NCBI RefSeq assembly: GCF_009755275.1
Contig: NZ_WQLA01000008.1
Coordinates: 1-64,000 of the forward strand
Source: Mucilaginibacter aquatilis
Lineage (GTDB): Bacteria > Bacteroidota > Bacteroidia > Sphingobacteriales > Sphingobacteriaceae
Length of the DNA stretch: 64,000 bases
Reading direction: 5' to 3'
Shown one piece after another: positions 26,401 through 34,795 of this stretch. The position numbers and the translations under genes are program-made. A model generated the notes under the pieces. The model did not search any database and was not told where the DNA came from. It was given only the letters and a program-made list of their open reading frames with translations. Every line of letters starts with the position of its first letter. Position 1 is the stretch's first letter.

Positions 26401-26802
26401 TTACAACAAACTAAACTCAATAGGCACCATCTGATAAACCCTAACCGCCTTACCATTTTGCTGTCCGGGTGTCCATTTGGGAGAAGATGATACAATTCTC
26501 ACGGCTTCGGCATTCAGCTCGGGCGATGCACCACGTTCGGCTTTCACATTTTTTACGGAGCCGTCTTTTTCAATAATCATGCTTACGTATACCTTACCCT
26601 GTATCTTTTTGTCCTTAGCCTTTTTTGGGTAGCGCAGGTTTTTGGCAATATACTTTTCAAACGCCCCGTTACCGCCCATAAAAACAGGCATTTTTTGAGC
26701 TACACTGTAAACCTGATTGCTTTCAGCCGTTTGTTTTGAGGTTTGAGCACTGGCAATAGTGGCGCAGCAAAGCGCAATTGAAAGCGTAATAATAAATTTC
26801 AT
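26401..26802 (-). CDS. Secreted TonB C-terminal-domain protein
   Basis: A 133-residue protein with a cleavable signal peptide (MKFIITLSIALCCATIASAQ) and a single TonB C-terminal domain (YPKKAKDKKIQGKVYVSMII, then SSPKWTPGQQNGKAVRVYQ). Normal TonB has an uncleaved membrane anchor and a proline-rich spacer; both are missing, so this is a free periplasmic TonB_C domain. Such proteins are common in Bacteroidota; whether they touch receptors or ExbBD is not known. It is monocistronic. Confidence 0.8.
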   Translation of the reverse strand: MKFIITLSIALCCATIASAQTSKQTAESNQVYSVAQKMPVFMGGNGAFEKYIAKNLRYPKKAKDKKIQGKVYVSMIIEKDGSVKNVKAERGASPELNAEAVRIVSSSPKWTPGQQNGKAVRVYQMVPIEFSLL

Positions 26803-26903
26803 AATTGATTAGTGGTTATGTATGTTGCAAAATACAAAGTAAACTTATAATTAGTTAACTGCGCTTACTCGTTTATTGTCAACTTAAACTGGCTATCAAA
26901 CGG

Positions 26904-27664
26904 TTAAATTATTCTACTGCTTACAGCGTAGCTCAATGCTTCGGTCATATTTTTTACGTTGAGCTCCTCAAAAATATGGCGGCGATGATATTTTACGGTA
27001 TCGGGTGCTACAAAAATCTTTTCGGCAATTTGGTTTATGGTTAGTCCTTGAGCATGCAGGCGTAAAATTTCAATTTCGCGAGGGCTAAGCCTGGGTTTTG
27101 TGTTTTTGCACCATACGCCTGTTTCCACATCAAGCTGCCAGATAGTATCATCGCCTTGTTTATAAATAAATGCGTTACCTGCTGTTTTGCGGTGCGCAAT
27201 TGATACAATGCATATAGCTTTCCATATCTTTTGGTCGGGCGTTAAAAACAACGGTGTAAGCTTATGATTAATCAGCACCCGGCTCCCATCTTTGTTAAGT
27301 AAATGAAAATCGTAGGTAATGCTATACTGTTGTCTTTGTTCAGGAGCAAGTTTATCGTAAAAATTGAAACCGGCAGTGTTAATGAGCGTAAGAAGCTTTA
27401 AATCATCATCGGGCACGTTGTAAAGTAAAAGTTGTACCCCATTTCTAAAACCTCATTAGCTGTGTAACCGCACAAAAACAAAGGATTTTCAGACACATAC
27501 TCAAACGACATGTCTTCGTAATTAATCACATATATACTTTCGTACGTAAGCCTTGCAAATGCCTTAACAGCATCAAGGTAGTTTTGCAACTGTGTGCTAT
27601 CAGGCTGCGGAGCATTGTTCAGCTTGCTACGTGTTAGGAGTGATGAATGGTTATTGTTTTTCAT
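26904..27664 (-). pseudogene. Frameshifted PAS-LuxR transcriptional regulator
   Basis: Two overlapping frames together make one regulator. The first (27664-27398) has an N-terminal PAS-like half ending GYTANEVLEMGYNFYF and then an out-of-frame TTCPMMI. The second (27416-26904) resumes as VPDDDLKLLTL, completes the PAS fold (KDGSRVLINHKLTPLF) and ends with a LuxR helix-turn-helix (LSPREIEILRLHAQGL, VAPDTVKYHRRHIFEEL). A single-base loss around 27410-27420 explains the break. Related full-length proteins of about 255 residues are common in this group. It could be a real mutation, a sequencing error, or, less likely, programmed frameshifting; I see no classical slippery heptamer. Confidence 0.75.
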
Positions 27665-27765
27665 TCTGTAATGCCTAAATTACACCATAGTGTAGTTTAA
27701 TAAAAATAGCAGCTACACATTTTTGTTTAAATCCTCACCCTTAGCATGAAAAGAATCTTTCTGAA

Positions 27766-27990
27766 ATGAGTTTAGCTCAACTGAGCAAACGACAATCAAC
27801 GTTAAAAGGCGTAATCATGGGCCTGTTTGGCATATGGGTATTAATGATGCTTACCTTCATTTACCTTAAAATGAAACCGGGCTTTGCCATACAGTTTGCC
27901 CTACCATTTATTTGCGCGTGGCCTGCAATTTCAGCTTACAACGCCATAAAAGAAGAGCTAAAAATGCGTAATGAGAAAATCGATATCTAA
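27766..27990 (+). CDS. Small two-helix membrane protein
   Basis: A 74-residue protein with two hydrophobic segments (VIMGLFGIWVLMMLTFIYL and FAIQFALPFICAWPAISAY) separated by a short charged loop (KMKPG), and a charged C-terminal tail. I do not recognise a named family. It is divergent from the frameshifted regulator and ends before the terminator at 28044. Confidence 0.6.
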   Translation: MSLAQLSKRQSTLKGVIMGLFGIWVLMMLTFIYLKMKPGFAIQFALPFICAWPAISAYNAIKEELKMRNEKIDI

Positions 27991-28043
27991 GAGGACTGCT
28001 GTCATACCTTTTCCATCAAAGCAGCAAAAATACTTTAAAAGCA

Positions 28044-28070
28044 AAACGCCCCAATTTTCTCGGGGCGTTT
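28044..28070. terminator. Bidirectional terminator
   Basis: AAACGCCCC and GGGGCGTTT form a 9-bp perfect stem between the convergent genes ending at 27990 (plus) and 28094 (minus). Both strands give a short T-rich tail. Confidence 0.75.
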
Positions 28071-28093
28071 GTAAAAATATCTGGTAAATAATG

Positions 28094-28633
28094 TTAACCT
28101 AGCTGGTTCAGCAGCATTTTGCCTCTTTCGGTATGTTCAGTTATAGTAGCCAACGCAAGGCTGGTTACGTGTTTAACATGCAAATCTGAACTTGCCGCAT
28201 TCAAAGCCGAAACAGCAGCGTGAAGTTTTTGATGGGTTTCAACCTGGCCCTGCATAAATGCCTTGTCAAACGCAGCACCGCTTAAGCTTTGCAATTTGGT
28301 AAGCATTGCTTTCACTTCGGGGGTTGGTGCAGGCACGGTGGTTTTCATGTCTTTCAGTATTTTACCCATTGTTTCCTGCTCGGCAGCCTCAAATTTGGCA
28401 AACATTTTAACCTGTGCGTTTGATGCCTTGGTTAAAGCCAGTTGGCTGGTTTGTAAAGATGCTGTACCAAGCATTGCAATTTTTGATTGCAATGCCGCAG
28501 CTCCGGTCTGCGCAAACACAGCAGATGATTGTAATAAGCTACCGGCAAAGGTTGCTCCGGCACCAATCATCATGGCACTTTTAAATGATTGCGCTAAGAA
28601 GCTGCGACGTGAGTTTTCAGTTGTGTTATTCAT
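28094..28633 (-). CDS. DUF4142 family protein with Tat-type signal
   Basis: A 179-residue exported protein. The N-terminus carries a twin-arginine motif (SRRSFLAQ, R9-R10) and a hydrophobic stretch ending SSAVFAQ, so folded export by Tat is likely. The mature part is a four-helix, ferritin-like bundle of the DUF4142 type (KASNAQVKMFAKFEAAEQETM, then HQKLHAAVSALNAASSD and ATITEHTERGKMLLNQL), with His and Glu residues but no clear complete di-iron set. The biochemical role of the family is unknown. Confidence 0.8.
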   Translation of the reverse strand: MNNTTENSRRSFLAQSFKSAMMIGAGATFAGSLLQSSAVFAQTGAAALQSKIAMLGTASLQTSQLALTKASNAQVKMFAKFEAAEQETMGKILKDMKTTVPAPTPEVKAMLTKLQSLSGAAFDKAFMQGQVETHQKLHAAVSALNAASSDLHVKHVTSLALATITEHTERGKMLLNQLG

Positions 28634-28771
28634 GGTGTTTGTTTTTGTAGTTAAACTTTTAAACTATTAATACAACAACTTGTTTGAGTAATAGATAATT
28701 AAGCAGAAAAAATTGATTAATGTTTTGAGTTTGATGACGCAGTTGAGCCGTTTAAGCTATAGCTTTGTAAT

Positions 28772-29164
28772 ATGGGTAGTAAGCGGGAGATTTTAAACTT
28801 GCAAGACATTAAAGTTCTTGTTGACGGGTTTTATAACCGCGTACGCAATGATGAGTTGCTTGGGCCGGTGTTTAATGCGCGGGTAGAAAACCGCTGGCCG
28901 GAGCATCTTGAAAAGATGTATAAGTTTTGGCAAACGCTGTTGCTGGATGAACATACGTACAATGGCAGACCGTTTCCGCCACATGCCACATTGCCGGTTG
29001 AACACCAGCACTTTGAACGATGGAAAGCTATATTCAATGCAACTATTGATGAACACTTTACCGGCAACAAAGCCGACGAAGCGAAACAACGTGCGCAAAA
29101 CATTGCCAAAATGTTTGAAATAAAGGTTGCCCACTTTCAGGGCAATAGCGGTGCTATTATGTAA
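28772..29164 (+). CDS. Group III truncated haemoglobin
   Basis: A 130-residue truncated globin. It has the group III pattern: DGFYNRVRNDELLGPVF at the start, W42 and H45 in RWPEHLEKMYKFW, the GRPFPPHATLPVEHQHFERW segment with the haem-proximal His (cluster at residues 71-80), and the following helix WKAIFNATIDEHFTG. The likely role is binding oxygen or handling peroxide or nitric oxide. The start codon is only five bases past a TAGCTTTG -7 element (28760-28767), so the message is near-leaderless; no good -33 box is seen. Its end overlaps the convergent DUF808 gene by eight bases. Confidence 0.88.
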   Translation: MGSKREILNLQDIKVLVDGFYNRVRNDELLGPVFNARVENRWPEHLEKMYKFWQTLLLDEHTYNGRPFPPHATLPVEHQHFERWKAIFNATIDEHFTGNKADEAKQRAQNIAKMFEIKVAHFQGNSGAIM

Positions 29165-30035
29165 GTTGCCTGCCTTTAATCAACGAAAACAACTTCTTGC
29201 CACCGGCAAAAATAGGAATGGCAATTAACCCGAAGACTATTCCGGCAGCAAACTCTGATACTAAAGCTGGTATACCTGTTAAAAGGTGATGCAGGTATTC
29301 AATATTATGCACAAAAATACCTCCCGCTACTAAAATAAGAGCAATGGTACCTACCACACCCAATATTTTAATAATTACAGGTAATGCCTTTACTAAAAAT
29401 TGCCCTAATGCCGCAAAGAAACCTTTATCGTCTGAACGTTTAATGAGGTTAAAGCCAGCATCATCCATACGCACAATTAAGGCTACTATGCCATAAACTC
29501 CAACAGTAGCTAATATAGCCACTGCTGACACGGTAAGAATTTGCGTTAACAAAGGCTCATTAGCCACACTGCCCAACGCTATAATCACAATTTCTATTGA
29601 AAGAATGAAATCGGTAGCCACAGCAGATTTTATTTTGGTTTTCTCGGCATCGTTACCCTCTTCCTGCACTTCCTTAACCACCTCATGCCCCATCTTTTCG
29701 CGGTGAAACAAAAATTCTATAATTTTTTCAACCCCTTCATAAGCCAGGTATAAGCCACCCATTAATAAAATCACCTTTATAGCCGGAGGATAAAATGCGC
29801 TTAAGAGCAACGCTATTGGTACAATTATAAGCTTGTTTATAAAGGAGCCTTTGGTAATGGCCCATAACACCGGCAGTTCTCTTGATGAGAGAAACCCGGT
29901 GGCTTTTTCGGCATTAACGGCCAGGTCATCACCTAAAATGCCGGCGGTTTTACGCGCCGCAAGTTTGGTTGTCACCGCTACATCGTCCATTAAGGCGGCT
30001 ATATCATCTAAAACTGCAAAAAAACCTGATGCCAT
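29157..30035 (-). CDS. DUF808 family inner-membrane protein
   Basis: A 292-residue membrane protein of the YedI/DUF808 family. It starts with the family hallmark ASGFFAVLDDIAALMDDVA and TKLAARKTAGILGDDLAVNA, and has about seven hydrophobic segments (LIIVPIALLLSAFYPPAIKVILLMGGLYLAYEG and others). Function of the family is not established. The stop codon region overlaps the end of the convergent globin gene by eight bases, and no terminator is seen between them. Confidence 0.88.
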   Translation of the reverse strand: MASGFFAVLDDIAALMDDVAVTTKLAARKTAGILGDDLAVNAEKATGFLSSRELPVLWAITKGSFINKLIIVPIALLLSAFYPPAIKVILLMGGLYLAYEGVEKIIEFLFHREKMGHEVVKEVQEEGNDAEKTKIKSAVATDFILSIEIVIIALGSVANEPLLTQILTVSAVAILATVGVYGIVALIVRMDDAGFNLIKRSDDKGFFAALGQFLVKALPVIIKILGVVGTIALILVAGGIFVHNIEYLHHLLTGIPALVSEFAAGIVFGLIAIPIFAGGKKLFSLIKGRQLT

Positions 30036-30122
30036 ATACTACTCAACTAAGGGGCGCAATATTAGTTTAACTTTTGCTCAATTTTATAAAATGGAAAATT
30101 TTGAACGCAGCTAGGCTTGTAT

Positions 30123-30635
30123 TTAGTTTACGGCGGTTAAACCAAAAAACTTATACTGCCCGGCATCCTTCACAAATTGAAAAGCGTAACGCTGGCTTTC
30201 AAATCCTTTTACTTTATCGGGCTGGCGGGTAACAAACCACACATCATGTACAAGCAAAGCATCAGTAGTAACATTAAGGTTTAGCGGTTTGTAGTTCTTA
30301 ATTTGCTCGGTTACAATTAAGTGCCTCGATGTTTTTACCGCCTGCCATAGTTGCGTTTTAGGTAAGGTAGTAAACATGCTTTGAATGAATGCATCGGCTG
30401 TTACCAAATCACCTGTACCAGCCTGTATAGCGCATGGCTGGCAATACACCTGCTTTAATGACAACTTTTTGAGCACCTTAGCATTTTTGCTACTTAAACC
30501 CCTTACATATTGTTTCCAAACAGCCTCTACGGCCAGTGAGTCAGTTTTTGCAGTTTGTACCATTTTCATCTGCTGGCCGCACGAGGTAAATAAAACCGAA
30601 GCAATACAGGCAGCAGCAATAATATATTTCATCAT
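30123..30635 (-). CDS. Putative lipoprotein with NTF2-like features
   Basis: A 170-residue protein with a lipoprotein signal (lipobox FTSC, Cys19). The mature part starts with a helix (SLAVEAVWKQYVRGLSSKNA) and continues into beta strands (HLIVTEQIKNY, DALLVHDVWFVTR, YAFQFVKDAGQYKFFGL), a pattern like SnoaL/NTF2-like folds, but no active-site residues can be named. It is divergent from the persulfide-dioxygenase-like gene and stands alone. Confidence 0.65.
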   Translation of the reverse strand: MMKYIIAAACIASVLFTSCGQQMKMVQTAKTDSLAVEAVWKQYVRGLSSKNAKVLKKLSLKQVYCQPCAIQAGTGDLVTADAFIQSMFTTLPKTQLWQAVKTSRHLIVTEQIKNYKPLNLNVTTDALLVHDVWFVTRQPDKVKGFESQRYAFQFVKDAGQYKFFGLTAVN

Positions 30636-30762
30636 CTTTATTGATACTTATTGTAGCTGTTTAGCTACTGTTGTAACAACACATAAACGCCTTTGGCTCT
30701 TTTGTGTTTGTATAAATGCCGCAAAGCGTAATGCATGATGGCAGTTGGCTGACAAGCACGCG

Positions 30763-30793
30763 TTTGCCTGCTTTGGGCAAAACCTTATCTTTG
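30763..30793 (+). promoter_or_regulatory. Consensus promoter of the MBL-rhodanese operon
   Basis: TTTG at 30763-30766, exactly 19 bases, then TATCTTTG at 30786-30793: a full match to the Bacteroidota sigma consensus. It falls inside the longer open frame that begins at 30745, so translation must start at the ATG at 30802. Confidence 0.75.
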
Positions 30794-30801
30794 CCGCACT
30801 C

Positions 30802-32136
30802 ATGCTAATACACCAGTTTTACGATACCGACCTTGCCCATGCATCATACGCAGTATTGCGCGCGGGAAAACTTTTTGTTATTGACCCTGCCCGCAACCCG
30901 CAACCTTATTATGATTTTGCAACATTGCATGAAGCCGAAATAACAGGCATAATTGAGACTCACCCCCATGCCGACTTTGTAAGTTCTCACGTGGAGATAC
31001 ATGAGCAAACCGGTGCCACCATATATGTAAGCCGTTTACTTGGGGCTGCTTATCCGCATCAAACCTTTGATGAAGGTGATGAAATTGAACTGGCTGATAT
31101 CAAATTAAAAGCGCTTAATACTCCCGGCCATTCACCCGATTCTATTTGTGTATTAGTAGAAGATGAAAACGGCCAAACCACCACTCTTTTTAGTGGCGAT
31201 ACTCTTTTTGTTGGCGATGTGGGCCGCCCCGATTTACGTGAGGAAGCCGGTAACATTACCGCAAAAAAAGAGGACCTGGCGCGCCAGATGTATCAAAGCA
31301 CCCGCCAAAAACTAATGACCTTACCCGAAAGTGTGGCCGTTTACCCTGCCCATGGCCCCGGCTCATTATGCGGTAAAAACCTTAGTCCAGACCTTCACAG
31401 CACCATTGGGCGCGAACTGCGCGAAAACTATGCTTTGCAGTTAATGGACGAATTAAAGTTTGTCAAAGAGTTAACATCTGATCAGCCTTTTGCACCAACC
31501 TATTTTGGATATGATGTTGAGCTTAATAAAACAGGCGCTCCTGCTTACCAGCAATCAATACAAGCTATTGAACGTTTAGCTGCCAATGCTATTTTGGACG
31601 AAAACATTTTGGTTGTTGATACCCGACCAAAGACTGAGTTCAATAATGGGCACTTGCGTAATGCCATCAACATACAACTGCAAGGCAAATTCGAAACTTG
31701 GCTTGGAGCTATTGTTGAACCTAAAGAAGCGTTCTATTTAATAGCTGCTGACAAAGATAAATTGGAATTAGCCATTAGCAGAGCCGCCAAAATTGGATAC
31801 GAGTTGCAGATTAAGGGAGCTTTGATAAATCCTGAACAAGCGGTTAATCATTCGGCCGAACTTGACCTAAATGATCTTAAGGCTAACTCTGAAAACTATA
31901 CCATTGTTGAAACACGCAACTGGAATGAAATAAACGCCGGACTAATATTTGAAGGGGCTTTAACCATACCGTTGCCCGAATTGCGTAAACGCATAACCGA
32001 AATACCAACAAACAAACCTATTGTAGTGCATTGCGCAGCAGGTTACCGGTCGGCGGCGGCACGCAGTATCATTGCAGCACAAATAAGCAACGTACCGGTA
32101 TATGATTTAGGCGAAGCAATAACGGAATTTAAATAA
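30802..32136 (+). CDS. Metallo-beta-lactamase fold protein with two rhodanese domains (persulfide dioxygenase-like)
   Basis: A 444-residue protein with an N-terminal ETHE1-type metallo-beta-lactamase domain (metal motif THPHADF, then GHSPDS, FSGDTLFVGDVGR and YPAHGPGSLCG) and two C-terminal rhodanese domains. The first rhodanese has no cysteine at the active-site loop (FYLIAADKD); the second has one (VHCAAGYRSAAA). This arrangement suggests oxidation of glutathione- or protein-bound persulfides to sulfite coupled to sulfur transfer. The start at 30802 is set by the promoter just upstream. The stop codon overlaps the next ATG by one base (TAATG). Confidence 0.87.
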   Translation: MLIHQFYDTDLAHASYAVLRAGKLFVIDPARNPQPYYDFATLHEAEITGIIETHPHADFVSSHVEIHEQTGATIYVSRLLGAAYPHQTFDEGDEIELADIKLKALNTPGHSPDSICVLVEDENGQTTTLFSGDTLFVGDVGRPDLREEAGNITAKKEDLARQMYQSTRQKLMTLPESVAVYPAHGPGSLCGKNLSPDLHSTIGRELRENYALQLMDELKFVKELTSDQPFAPTYFGYDVELNKTGAPAYQQSIQAIERLAANAILDENILVVDTRPKTEFNNGHLRNAINIQLQGKFETWLGAIVEPKEAFYLIAADKDKLELAISRAAKIGYELQIKGALINPEQAVNHSAELDLNDLKANSENYTIVETRNWNEINAGLIFEGALTIPLPELRKRITEIPTNKPIVVHCAAGYRSAAARSIIAAQISNVPVYDLGEAITEFK

Positions 32137-32813
32137 TGAACCTATCCATCGTTACAACGGCCGACGGCTCACGGAGTATTTATAACGCCGAGGTAGGTGA
32201 AAATTATCATTCCAAGCATGGGGCTTTACAGGAAAGCAAGCATGTGTTCTTAAACGCAGGGTTAAAGCATTTCCTTAATAACAAGCCATCTAACGAGGTA
32301 TCTATACTGGAAGTAGGTTTTGGTACCGGGCTTAATTTTTTGCTCACTGCTGATTATTGTACAACCCAAAAGCTAAATCTTCACTACACCGGCATTGAGG
32401 CGTTTCCTCTTAGCTATGATTTAATTACTCAAACCGGTTATAATGAATATGTAGAGCCTTTAATATGGTCTGCATTTCAAGATAATTACCCACGGGCCTT
32501 ACAACAGCGAGTTGCAATTAATGACTTTGTTGAGGTAGAGGTTGCCCATACTGAGCTGCTCCACTTTGAAGCCAATAAGCTGTTTGATGTAATTTATTTC
32601 GACGCTTTTGCAGCTATCCATCAACCACACATGTGGAACGAAACTGCTATAGGTCATACCGTTAAGTTCCTGGCTCCCGGAGGCGTATTTGTGACTTATG
32701 CCATTACCGGTAACCTTAAACGCATGCTTAAATCATTAGGGCTTATGGTTGAAAAAGCACCCGGTGCTCCGGGCAAACGAGAAATGCTGCGCGCTACCAA
32801 ACCGCTGTTATAA
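32136..32813 (+). CDS. mnmD: MnmD-like tRNA 5-aminomethyl-2-thiouridine methyltransferase
   Basis: A 225-residue SAM-dependent methyltransferase matching the methyltransferase half of MnmC, here without the FAD oxidoreductase half. The SAM-binding motif is EVGFGTGLNFLL at residues 59-70, preceded by the family start SIYNAEVGENYHSKHGALQES. The acidic/aromatic motif DVIYFDAFAAIHQPHMW and the C-terminal GKREMLRA are also typical. It would finish the mnm5s2U wobble modification in certain tRNAs. Translation is coupled to the upstream gene by TAATG. Confidence 0.85.
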   Translation: MNLSIVTTADGSRSIYNAEVGENYHSKHGALQESKHVFLNAGLKHFLNNKPSNEVSILEVGFGTGLNFLLTADYCTTQKLNLHYTGIEAFPLSYDLITQTGYNEYVEPLIWSAFQDNYPRALQQRVAINDFVEVEVAHTELLHFEANKLFDVIYFDAFAAIHQPHMWNETAIGHTVKFLAPGGVFVTYAITGNLKRMLKSLGLMVEKAPGAPGKREMLRATKPLL

Positions 32814-32865
32814 TTTCGATTTTTAGGCCTGTAAACCATAGTTTTTAGCTTAAGCAGGCATTGTT

Positions 32866-32873
32866 TACTTTTG
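32866..32873 (+). promoter_or_regulatory. -7 element for mazG
   Basis: TACTTTTG fits TAnnTTTG exactly and lies 15 bases before the mazG ATG. No convincing -33 TTG is found at 19-21 bases upstream. Confidence 0.4.
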
Positions 32874-32888
32874 TTAAAAAAATAAACT

Positions 32889-33692
32889 ATGGCTTTAACT
32901 CCTCCGGCTGCGGCCCAGGCTCCTGATACGGCATTTACACGTTTACTTAAAATAATGGACGACCTGCGTGAAAATTGCCCGTGGGATAAGAAGCAAACGC
33001 TCGAAAGCTTGCGCCATCTTACCATTGAGGAAACGTACGAACTATCGGATGCTATTTTAAGTAACGACTTAAACGAGATCAGGAAGGAATTGGGCGACGT
33101 GATGTTACACCTGGTCTTTTATGCCCGCATAGCGTCTGAATCCAATGCCTTTACCATTACCGATGTGTTGAATGGTATTTGCGATAAACTGATTACCCGC
33201 CACCCGCACATTTACAGTGATACCGAGGTTAATGATGAAGCCGACGTTAAACGCAATTGGGAAAAAATCAAGTTGAAGGAAGGCAACAAATCGGTCTTAG
33301 GTGGCGTACCTGCCTCATTGCCTGCACTGGTTAAGGCATCGCGCATTCAGGAAAAAGCGCGCGGCATCGGCTTCGATTGGGAAAACAAAAGCCAGGTTTG
33401 GGAAAAGGTTGAAGAAGAGATGCAGGAATTCAGAGATGAATTTAATGCCGAAGATGACACCATGATTGACAAGGATAGGGCCGAAAGTGAATTTGGCGAC
33501 CTCATGTTTTCCCTCATCAACTACGCACGCTTCATTAACATTAACCCTGAGGATGCTCTTGAAAAAACTAACCGCAAATTCATCAAACGCTTCCAGCACC
33601 TTGAAAAAAAAGCACAGGAGAACGGCAAGCAATTACAAGATATGACCTTAGCCGAAATGGATGTTTACTGGAACGAGGCCAAAAAAATGTAA
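32889..33692 (+). CDS. mazG: Nucleoside triphosphate pyrophosphohydrolase MazG
   Basis: A 267-residue all-alpha NTP pyrophosphatase with two MazG repeats. The first repeat reads DLRENCPWDKKQTLESLRHL, then EETYELSDAI and ELGDVMLHLVFYAR, giving the ExxE...D metal ligands; the second reads EEEMQEFRDEF and EFGDLMFSLINYAR. It hydrolyses (d)NTPs to monophosphates plus pyrophosphate and cleans non-canonical nucleotides from the pool. Length and motif order are normal for the housekeeping enzyme. Confidence 0.95.
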   Translation: MALTPPAAAQAPDTAFTRLLKIMDDLRENCPWDKKQTLESLRHLTIEETYELSDAILSNDLNEIRKELGDVMLHLVFYARIASESNAFTITDVLNGICDKLITRHPHIYSDTEVNDEADVKRNWEKIKLKEGNKSVLGGVPASLPALVKASRIQEKARGIGFDWENKSQVWEKVEEEMQEFRDEFNAEDDTMIDKDRAESEFGDLMFSLINYARFININPEDALEKTNRKFIKRFQHLEKKAQENGKQLQDMTLAEMDVYWNEAKKM

Positions 33693-33761
33693 TTTATTTC
33701 AATGCTGCTGTTACGTTTTTAACCCTACGCACGTAAGGGTATACGTAATTGTTTTATTGAT

Positions 33762-34199
33762 ATGAGGAAGCATTTAGTTTATGTTTTATTAAGTGCAACG
33801 ATGGGTTTGAGTAGTTGTTTAAAGGGCCCCGAGCCAGATAGTACACCTGTTATACAACCACAGGGAAACTTTGCTGGACAGTTTACCAAAATTCATCGTA
33901 ACGTGTTAAACAATAAACGCGACACTGTAAAGCTAAACATACAGTTGAAATTAACCGGCAATAAGTATGAGGCAATCAATACAGATGAAAGGCACGCCGC
34001 AAGCAACGGTGCATTTGAGTATAACCGTCAGTTTATAGTGTGGTATGATAACACCATAACTACAGCGGCAAACCTTAACCTGCCCCCATACCACTTGCAC
34101 GGCCAGTTTGCCTATCAGTTTGATGGCACGAATTTCAGTTTCTCTGCGTCAGACTATGCTGATACTGTAAAATATGTATATGCACTAAAAAAGCAGTAA
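33762..34199 (+). CDS. Putative lipoprotein
   Basis: A 145-residue protein with a lipoprotein signal (MRKHLVYVLLSATMGLSSC, Cys19) and a beta-rich mature part (NIQLKLTGNKYEAI, RQFIVWYDNTITTAANLNL, FAYQFDGTNFSFSAS), suggesting a small beta sandwich or lipocalin-like fold on the outer or inner membrane. No family is recognised. It precedes the ECF sigma gene by 41 bases on the same strand and may be co-transcribed with it, although a promoter-like sequence near 34229 stands between them. Confidence 0.65.
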   Translation: MRKHLVYVLLSATMGLSSCLKGPEPDSTPVIQPQGNFAGQFTKIHRNVLNNKRDTVKLNIQLKLTGNKYEAINTDERHAASNGAFEYNRQFIVWYDNTITTAANLNLPPYHLHGQFAYQFDGTNFSFSASDYADTVKYVYALKKQ

Positions 34200-34240
34200 A
34201 GCTTATTGATAAAGTAAAAAACACCTACGGTATTTTTTGA

Positions 34241-34795
34241 ATGCACGATAACCCCAGCAGCGCCGAACAGGAACTTATCCAGCGCTGTAAATCAGGCTCA
34301 CTAAAACACCAGGAACAGCTGTATAAGCAGTTCTATGGCTATGCTATGGGTGTAGGCCTGCGTTATTGCGCTAGTCGTGACGATAGTTTGGAGGTGGTAA
34401 ATGATGCCTTTATAAAGGTTTTTGGAACTATTGAAACCTTTAATGCCGAGCGCTCATTTAAGGCATGGCTGCGCCGGATTATAATTAACACGGCGATTGA
34501 CCGCCGCCGTAAGGATCTTAAATATCAATTACACACCGATATGGAAAACGCACACCATATTGGCCATAACCATACAGCCGTATCACAGCTTAACGCAAAA
34601 GATATTTTAAAATTAATGGACGATTTGCCAGCTATACAGCGCACCATATTTAACATGTATGAGATTGATGGATACAACCATGATGAGATTGCAGATATGC
34701 TCAGCATACCCTCAAGTTCATCTAGAGTTTATTTAAGCCGGGCTAAAGAAAAATTAAGAAAGGCATTAACCACGGAGGCACATACTCATGAGTGA
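34241..34795 (+). CDS. ECF-type RNA polymerase sigma factor
   Basis: A 184-residue sigma-70 family factor with region 2 (YKQFYGYAMGVGLRYC, DDSLEVVNDAFIKVF, FKAWLRRIIINTAIDRRRK) and region 4 (LPAIQRTIFNMYEIDGYNHDEIADML then SSRVYLSRAKEKLRK). It lacks a C-terminal extension. The gene overlaps the next one by eight bases, so the downstream membrane protein is its likely partner or regulator. A TATTTTTTG sequence (one base longer than the -7 consensus) sits just before the ATG. Confidence 0.92.
   Translation: MHDNPSSAEQELIQRCKSGSLKHQEQLYKQFYGYAMGVGLRYCASRDDSLEVVNDAFIKVFGTIETFNAERSFKAWLRRIIINTAIDRRRKDLKYQLHTDMENAHHIGHNHTAVSQLNAKDILKLMDDLPAIQRTIFNMYEIDGYNHDEIADMLSIPSSSSRVYLSRAKEKLRKALTTEAHTHE

Noticed and set aside
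28731-28747. FNR-like site TTGATGACGCAGTTGA upstream of the globin gene
   Set aside because: The halves are not inverted repeats of each other and do not match the TGAC-N4-GTCA pair, so it is not counted as a third operator.
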